Source of the DNA: Neisseria perflava
Lineage (GTDB): Bacteria; Pseudomonadota; Gammaproteobacteria; Burkholderiales; Neisseriaceae
Direction: 5' to 3'
Assembly (NCBI RefSeq): GCF_024170405.1
Contig: NZ_JALJYC010000033.1
Span: 1-21,811, forward strand
DNA: 21,811 nt
Both the position numbers and the translations under genes were made by a program. Shown one piece after another: positions 16,922-21,811 of this stretch (positions are counted from its first letter, which is position 1; each line of letters begins with the position of its first letter). The notes beneath the pieces were generated by a model, which saw only the letters and a program-made list of their open reading frames with translations, did no database searches and was not told where the DNA came from.

Positions 16922-16939
16922 TGACAAGCTGCTATCGCA

Positions 16940-19132
16940 TTAGCAAGCCGGTGCAGCGGCGGCATCTTGCTGGTCTTGGAAGTTTTGCGTGAAACTACCT
17001 GACCAACAGCCTTGTGCGCTGTAAGAATAATCGCCACAACTTTGTGCGCTGGAGAAGCTGCCGGAGAAAGAAGCTTTACTGCTGCTTTGGCTGCTGTAAT
17101 CGTTGCAACTGTCATTTGAGCCCCATACGCTGTTGCTGGAACCGAAGTCCAACACTTCACAACTGGAGACTTTGCTAACCAAGCTGGTTTTGCCGCCAAA
17201 TGAAGTCTTGCTGCTGTAAGAATCATGACGGCTGTAAGCGTAATCGTAGCTGTCGTAGCAATCATAGCTGCTGCTGAAGAACTTACTATAACTGCTTGAT
17301 TTTCCGTCAAATGATGTTTTACTGCTGTAAGAATCATGACGGTCGTAGCTGTGGCTCTCATAGCCATAATCGCAACTATTGTAGCCGAATGATTTGCCAA
17401 ACGACGAATGATCGCCAAACGAACCTTTGCTGCCGTACTGATGGCTGCTCTCGTAACCGTAATCATAGCCGCAGGAATCGGCATAACCGTAGCTGTGCTT
17501 GCCGTGACCGTAGTCGAAACCTTTGTGACCTTTAAAGGAATCTTGCGCATCCGGGCGACAACCATCGTAGCTAATCACGCAGTTGTCAAAGAAGCCGAAC
17601 CCGCCTTTAAACGGAGGATTAGACGGTTTTACATGCTGCTGCCAATCATCGCAGGCATCGTTTTGAGGCGGTTGGCAATGATCGGAAACAACTGGCTCGC
17701 AGGTATTGTCATTGTCACCCGGCACAACATCATCAACAGCATCCAATGTCGCCGTATCCACATCGCTGACTGTATGGCTGTTGTTGTCTGTTACGGCAGT
17801 ATCAACCGTCAACTCGCCGTCAGTCAGATTACCAACATCAATGTTATCCGCAGTATAGGTGCCGTCTGAAGCCACAGTTGCCGTAGCCGTTACCGTATTG
17901 CTCTCGCTGTCGGTAATGGTCAGCGTTACCGTGCTACCGCCGGCCACATCGGTGGTGCTACCGGTAATGTCAATTTGCGCATTGTCATCATCCACCGTCA
18001 CGCTGCTATCCACCGCACCAGCTACAACGTCTAACTCTGCTGTATCGGTATCAGTTACAGTATTGCCATTATTGTCTGTGGTGGCAGTATCCACAGTCAA
18101 ATCGCCATCAGTCAGACTGCTGGTATCAATATCTTGAACGCTGTAAGTGCCATCTGAAGCAACGGTTGCCGTTGCAGTTACCGTATTACCTTCACTATCG
18201 GTAATAGTCAGGGTCACGGTACTGCCGGTAGCGACGTCGGTCGTGCTACCAGTAATATCAATTTGGGCATTGTCGTTATCCACAGTAACACTGCTATCTA
18301 CCGCTCCTGCTACGGCATCCAGTTCTGCTGTATCTGTATCAGTAATGGTATTACCGTTGTTATCAACAGCCTCAGTAGTCACGGTCAAAGCACCATCGCT
18401 CAAACTGCTCACATCAATATCTTGAACGCTGTAAGTGCCATCTGAAGCCACAGTTGCAGTTGCAGTTACTGTATTACCTTCGCTATCGGTAATGGTCAGG
18501 GTAACTGTGCTGCCGGTAGCGACGTCAGTCGTGCTGCCGGTAATGTCAATTTGGGCGTTATCATCATCCACAGTCACGCTGGAATCAATCACGGATTCGA
18601 CCTGATCCAATTCTGCAGTCTCTTCATCAGTCACCGTATTATCATTGTTATCTTCAGAAACCGTGACAATGACAACAGAACCATCTGTTAAATCACCAGT
18701 ATCCACAGTAACACTGTAAGTACCATCTGAATCTACGGTTGTGGTAGCGGTTACGGTATTACCGTCGCTATCAGTCAAGGTAACTGTAACGGTGGTACCT
18801 TCATGCACATCGGTTGTTGAACCGGTAACTGTCGCAGTTTCGCTTGAGCTGTCAAATGTGACTGTACTATCAATGCCACCATCAACATTATCCAATACGA
18901 CTTTAGTCGTTACTGTCAACTCATAACCCTCAATATCGGTCGTAACAGCCGTCAAAGTAAGTTTGCCGTCCGTCAAACTTTCCGTATCTACGGCAAAAGA
19001 GTAAGAGCCATCACTGGCTACCGTGGCCGTAGCCGTAACAGTATTGCCGTCAACATCAGTAACTGTAAGATAAACTGTTTCGCCAGCTGCAACGTCAACA
19101 GTGGAACCAGGATAAACCGTAATAATAGACAT
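16940..19132 (-). CDS. protein B: Ig-module protein with a Tyr/Ser/Gly/Cys-rich tail
   Basis: These 730 residues begin MSIITVYPGSTVDVAAGETV, close to protein A, with no Sec signal peptide. After the N-terminal module come four Ig-like modules of about 96 residues; modules 3-5 are nearly identical (VTVDDDNAQIDITGSTTDVA). From about residue 470 the sequence changes abruptly. PGDNDNTCEPVVSDHCQP leads into a 260-residue tail dominated by Tyr, Ser, Gly, Asp, Phe and Lys (HSYGYADSCGYDYGYESS, YDCYDSYDYAYSRHDSYSS) that ends in AAAAPAC. All 13 cysteines lie in the tail, and RHDSYSSKTSF occurs twice. The type I secretion-like C-terminus of A and C is absent, so its route out is unknown. The tail stays in frame to its own terminator, which argues against a frameshift artefact. 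A sticky, cross-linkable surface or matrix protein is one guess; no family was recognised. Confidence 0.85.
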   Translation of the reverse strand: MSIITVYPGSTVDVAAGETVYLTVTDVDGNTVTATATVASDGSYSFAVDTESLTDGKLTLTAVTTDIEGYELTVTTKVVLDNVDGGIDSTVTFDSSSETATVTGSTTDVHEGTTVTVTLTDSDGNTVTATTTVDSDGTYSVTVDTGDLTDGSVVIVTVSEDNNDNTVTDEETAELDQVESVIDSSVTVDDDNAQIDITGSTTDVATGSTVTLTITDSEGNTVTATATVASDGTYSVQDIDVSSLSDGALTVTTEAVDNNGNTITDTDTAELDAVAGAVDSSVTVDNDNAQIDITGSTTDVATGSTVTLTITDSEGNTVTATATVASDGTYSVQDIDTSSLTDGDLTVDTATTDNNGNTVTDTDTAELDVVAGAVDSSVTVDDDNAQIDITGSTTDVAGGSTVTLTITDSESNTVTATATVASDGTYTADNIDVGNLTDGELTVDTAVTDNNSHTVSDVDTATLDAVDDVVPGDNDNTCEPVVSDHCQPPQNDACDDWQQHVKPSNPPFKGGFGFFDNCVISYDGCRPDAQDSFKGHKGFDYGHGKHSYGYADSCGYDYGYESSHQYGSKGSFGDHSSFGKSFGYNSCDYGYESHSYDRHDSYSSKTSFDGKSSSYSKFFSSSYDCYDSYDYAYSRHDSYSSKTSFGGKTSLVSKVSSCEVLDFGSSNSVWGSNDSCNDYSSQSSSKASFSGSFSSAQSCGDYSYSAQGCWSGSFTQNFQDQQDAAAAPAC
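17190..17342 (-). repeat. direct repeat pair inside the protein B tail
   Basis: Two copies of about 42 bases (17190-17231 and 17301-17342), 111 bases apart, share CTGCTGTAAGAATCATGACG. They encode the repeated RHDSYSSKTSF peptides. Conservation of the peptide over diverged flanking codons supports this frame as the real one. Confidence 0.75.
17861..18731 (-). repeat. tandem Ig-module repeats, 285-288 bases per unit, with DUS-like site in each
   Basis: The SDG turn of successive modules lies at 17861-17870 (GCCGTCTGAA, perfect DUS core), 18149 and 18437 (GCCATCTGAA, one mismatch) and 18722 (ACCATCTGAA). The spacing is 288, 288 and 285 bases. Neighbouring units are nearly identical, so copy number could change by recombination. 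Confidence 0.75.
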
Positions 19133-19560
19133 AATGAGACCCCAAATTTAGATATTTTTAGTGAGTGGATAACAAATTAAGCAGAAGTATGTTTTTAGAT
19201 AAAATATTTATTAAAACTGTTTTGTTCTGATCTGCTGCTTAGAATAATTTACGCGTTAATCATAACAACCCTACCCATACCTGCTGAAAGTTCCCTCCCA
19301 ACGGTATTATTTCCCTTCAGGCGGTAGTGTTTTTCTTCAAAAAGTGTCAAAGATTTGATACACCTACCCATTTAATTAGATTTAATTTTTGAAGAAAAAT
19401 TCAGTACTATTTTAATTTTTCAAATACCTTATTGATTAAATTATATTTTTAAAATCAAAATATTCCGTTGAACTTATGCCTATTTTATAAATCATCCTAC
19501 GGATAAAATAACATCCTACTTGCCACCATATTGACGCTCTTTTCAGACGGCCTATCTTCG
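19133..19560. promoter_or_regulatory. AT-rich upstream region of protein B gene
   Basis: No gene is seen between the protein B start and the protein C terminator. On the minus strand the B ATG is preceded by GGGG (plus 19141-19144), and the DNA is strongly AT-rich, as expected for a promoter region. No clear -10/-35 pair could be picked. It holds the inverted repeat at 19330-19399 and an uptake sequence, TTCAGACGGCCT, at 19542-19553. Confidence 0.4.
19330..19399. repeat. 14-bp perfect inverted repeat upstream of protein B gene
   Basis: TTTTTCTTCAAAAA (19330-19343) and TTTTTGAAGAAAAA (19386-19399) are exact reverse complements separated by 42 bases. This could be a regulator-binding pair or an RNA hairpin in the B leader, or a chance product of AT-rich DNA. 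Confidence 0.4.
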
Positions 19561-19561
19561 C

Positions 19562-19596
19562 AAAAAAGCCCCCGCAAGAATTCTTTGCGGGGGCTT
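19562..19596 (-). terminator. intrinsic terminator of protein C gene
   Basis: AAGCCCCCGCAA (19566-19577) pairs with TTGCGGGGGCTT (19585-19596), with loop GAATTCT. On the minus strand a T-run follows (plus A-run 19562-19567). It separates the protein C transcript from protein B. Confidence 0.92.
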
Positions 19597-19630
19597 CATT
19601 AAAACAGCATTCGCTGTTTATACCAGAGCT

Positions 19631-21811
19631 TTAGTAAACGGTTACATCAGATTCAATATAAACCGTGTAAGTCGTACTACTGCTATCGGTGTAGGTGTAA
19701 ACGGTATAAGTCGTACCATCCACTTCGGTTGTACCGCTTTCGGTGAAGGTTTCCAAATCCAAGTCAACCGAGTCACCGCTGTCACCATTGATATACAACG
19801 TTGCATTATTGGCAGCCAAAGTAGTGGCGTTCACATTTGTCAACGTATTGTCACCGGTACCAGTCAGGTCGATGTAATCGATATCGGTCAAATCAGCCAG
19901 GCTGACAGTTTCACCCGAACCAGCAACAATATATTCATCTGTTACTTGGTCGATTTCGACTGTATCGCTATCGGTTACTGTTTCACCGTTATGGTCGGTA
20001 GATTCAGTGGTTACTGTGGCATCACCATCATCCAAAGATGAGGTATCCATTGTGGTGCTATACGAGCCGTCTGAATCCACAGTAGCGGTTGCAGTAACTG
20101 TCGTACCATCGCTATCGCTAATGGTAATGCTGACTGTCGTACCTTCTCCAACATCCGTTGCCGTACCTTCGATTGTCACGGAAGATGTACTGCTGTCTGC
20201 AGTTACCTCGCTATCAATCGCACCGTCAATCGCATCCAACACATTGGTGTAAGTGTCGGATATTGTGTAACCGTTGTTATCGGTTACCGTTGAGGTGACG
20301 GTAACGGAACCATCAGTCAACTCGTCAATATACGTACTGGCAGAGTAGTGACCTGATGAATCCACAGTAGTCGTCACAGTGACGGTATTACCTTCGCTGT
20401 CTTCAATCGTAATGGTTACAGTCGTACCAGCCGCCACATCAGTAGTCGAACCGGTAATACGTTCATAAGCATTATGACCTGAAGACTCAATAAGCGCCAG
20501 AGTCGAGTATCGAACGCTCGATGACATGTCGATTGCGCTATCAACCGCATCCAACGGATCGGTTTCACTCGCAGTCACGGTTTCATCATTGTTGTCGGTG
20601 GTAATGGCCTCAGTGGTAATGGTGCCGTCGGTCAGGCTGCTGACATCAACTGCGTTCTCGACCACGTAAGTGCCGTCTGAAGCCACAGTAGCCGTAGCAG
20701 TAACAGTATTGCCTTCACTGTCGGTCAGAACCAAAGTCACCGTAGAGCCTGCTGCAACGTCGGTAGTCGAACCGGTAATGGTTACCGTAGCCGTATCGTC
20801 ATCCACCAGAGCAACCACGCTGATACCGCCGTCGATAGCATCCAACTCATCCGTATCGGTAGCAGAGATACTGTTGCCGTTGTTGTCTTCAACAGTGGCC
20901 GTTGTATCCAATTCACCATCGGTCAGGCTGGAAACATCCGCTGTGAGGCTGTATGTACCGTCAGTCGCTACTGTTGCAGTAGCAGTGACAGTATTGCCTT
21001 CGCTGTCGGTCAGGGTCACGGTTACCACAGAACCCGCAGCCACATCGGTGGTTGCACCGCTGACAGATACTGTGCTGCTGTTTTCTGTCGTTACGGTATT
21101 CACGGTAATCGCACTTTCTACCTGGTCGATTTCAACGGTATCGACATCGGTTACAACCGTACCGGTACTATCGGTGGTTTCGGTATCAACGGTGACGTCA
21201 CCATCAGTCAAGCCGGAAGTATCCACGGTTACAGCGTAATTGCCGTCTGAATCAACCGTAGCCGTTGCAGTCACGCTATTACCTTCGCTGTCGGTCAAGG
21301 TCAAGGTCACGGTCGCACCATTAGACACATCGGTAGTCGAGCCGGTAATAGTAACCGTCTCATCATCGCCGTTTGCCGTTGCCGTTGTATCAACCGCACC
21401 GTCAACTGCATCCAATGTCGCCGTATCTGTATCTGTTACCAACTCACCATTGTTGTCGGTTACAGCGGTATCAACCGTAATCGAACCATCAGTCAAACTA
21501 GAAGCATCCACATCCACAGAGTAAGTGCCGTCTGAAGCCACGGTAGCCGTAGCGGTCACGGTATTGCCTTCGCTGCCGGTCACGGTCAAGGTCACGGTTT
21601 CGCCGGTCGCTACATCAGTAGTTGAACCTGTGATATTCACGGTCGCGCTATCCTCAGTAGTCGTCACGCCAGAGTCCACTGCGCCGTCCACGGCATCCAA
21701 CTCGGCAGTGTCCGTATCGGTCACGGTCTCGCCGTTGTTGTCTACCACGGCGGTGTCCACGGTGATGTCGCCATCGGTCAGCTCGCCGGCGTCGGCGGTC
21801 ACGCTGTAGGT
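19631..21811 (-). CDS. protein C: Ig-repeat adhesin-like protein, type I secretion-like C-terminus (5' end outside window)
   Basis: The frame is open from the right edge to TAA at 19631-19633, giving 726 residues; the start lies beyond the window. The GTG at 21800-21802 is internal, since the frame continues upstream as T-Y-S of another SDGTYS turn. One partial and six complete Ig-like modules of about 95 residues follow, each with GSTTDVA-G-TVT, DSEGNTVTATATV, SDGTY and LTDG. The fifth complete module (around 20440-20560) carries an odd insert, SSSVRYSTLALIESSGHNAY. The last ~100 residues (YIDLTGTGDNTLTNVNATTL, INGDSGDSVDLDL, YTVYIESDVTVY) match the end of protein A closely but without A's solenoid. 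There is no cysteine. Secretion by a type I system and adhesion are inferred from resemblance to repeat-rich adhesins. Confidence 0.88.
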   Translation of the reverse strand, partial: TYSVTADAGELTDGDITVDTAVVDNNGETVTDTDTAELDAVDGAVDSGVTTTEDSATVNITGSTTDVATGETVTLTVTGSEGNTVTATATVASDGTYSVDVDASSLTDGSITVDTAVTDNNGELVTDTDTATLDAVDGAVDTTATANGDDETVTITGSTTDVSNGATVTLTLTDSEGNSVTATATVDSDGNYAVTVDTSGLTDGDVTVDTETTDSTGTVVTDVDTVEIDQVESAITVNTVTTENSSTVSVSGATTDVAAGSVVTVTLTDSEGNTVTATATVATDGTYSLTADVSSLTDGELDTTATVEDNNGNSISATDTDELDAIDGGISVVALVDDDTATVTITGSTTDVAAGSTVTLVLTDSEGNTVTATATVASDGTYVVENAVDVSSLTDGTITTEAITTDNNDETVTASETDPLDAVDSAIDMSSSVRYSTLALIESSGHNAYERITGSTTDVAAGTTVTITIEDSEGNTVTVTTTVDSSGHYSASTYIDELTDGSVTVTSTVTDNNGYTISDTYTNVLDAIDGAIDSEVTADSSTSSVTIEGTATDVGEGTTVSITISDSDGTTVTATATVDSDGSYSTTMDTSSLDDGDATVTTESTDHNGETVTDSDTVEIDQVTDEYIVAGSGETVSLADLTDIDYIDLTGTGDNTLTNVNATTLAANNATLYINGDSGDSVDLDLETFTESGTTEVDGTTYTVYTYTDSSSTTYTVYIESDVTVY
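20066..21536 (-). repeat. DUS cores inside protein C Ig repeats
   Basis: GCCGTCTGAA occurs at 20066-20075, 20672-20681, 21242-21251 and 21527-21536, always as the reverse complement of the codons for the Ser-Asp-Gly turn. The last two are 285 bases apart, the module length. Other modules use diverged codons at the same place. Confidence 0.75.

Noticed and set aside
16822..17565. Minus-strand ORF in another frame over the protein B tail, and plus-strand ORFs opposite it
   Set aside because: The tail continues the protein B frame without interruption to a terminator and has repeats conserved as peptides. The other frames give Ala/Thr/Val/Ile-rich sequence without motifs.

Overview
The window looks like chromosomal DNA of a commensal, naturally competent Neisseria. 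The neisserial DNA uptake sequence (DUS) core GCCGTCTGAA and its reverse complement recur throughout, mostly as the 12-mer AGGCCGTCTGAA (AG dialect) with a few ATGCCGTCTGAA copies. Inverted DUS pairs form most of the intrinsic terminators, and a dRS3 repeat (ATTCCC-N8-GGGAAT) is present. No phage, tRNA, rRNA or CRISPR array was recognised.

Left part (1-7921): surface-glycan and envelope genes. These are a fragmentary ORF, a GT61-type glycosyltransferase (867-2408), a secreted beta-propeller-like protein (2469-3476), a GtrC/GtrA/GtrB-like operon (3921-6762) and a secreted TIM-barrel-like protein (6912-7826). The gtr-like operon would flip and transfer a lipid-linked sugar onto a surface polymer. 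Its gtrC-like gene carries two in-frame stops and its gtrB-like gene one, while gtrA is open, so the pathway looks recently inactivated. Two stretches (about 590-821 and 3533-3850) are mosaic intergenic repeats with related ends built on AACGTGAGTT.

Middle (8141-16790): an acidic, Thr/Ser-rich adhesin-like protein with N-terminal Ig-like modules, a beta-solenoid and a type I secretion-like C-terminus (protein A). A terminator and a 162-bp IS5-like MITE follow it. Next come housekeeping genes: rne on the minus strand, then divergently rluC and a HAD phosphatase.

Right part (16940-21811): two more proteins of the same Ig-repeat family, both on the minus strand. Protein B has the N-terminus and Ig modules of A but ends in a Tyr/Ser/Gly/Asp-rich tail of about 260 residues with 13 cysteines. 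Protein C runs off the right edge, has six complete Ig modules and ends in the same C-terminal module as A. The three look like products of module shuffling, and DUS cores encoded inside the Ig repeats could promote exchange. Protein B's tail is the most unusual object in the window.
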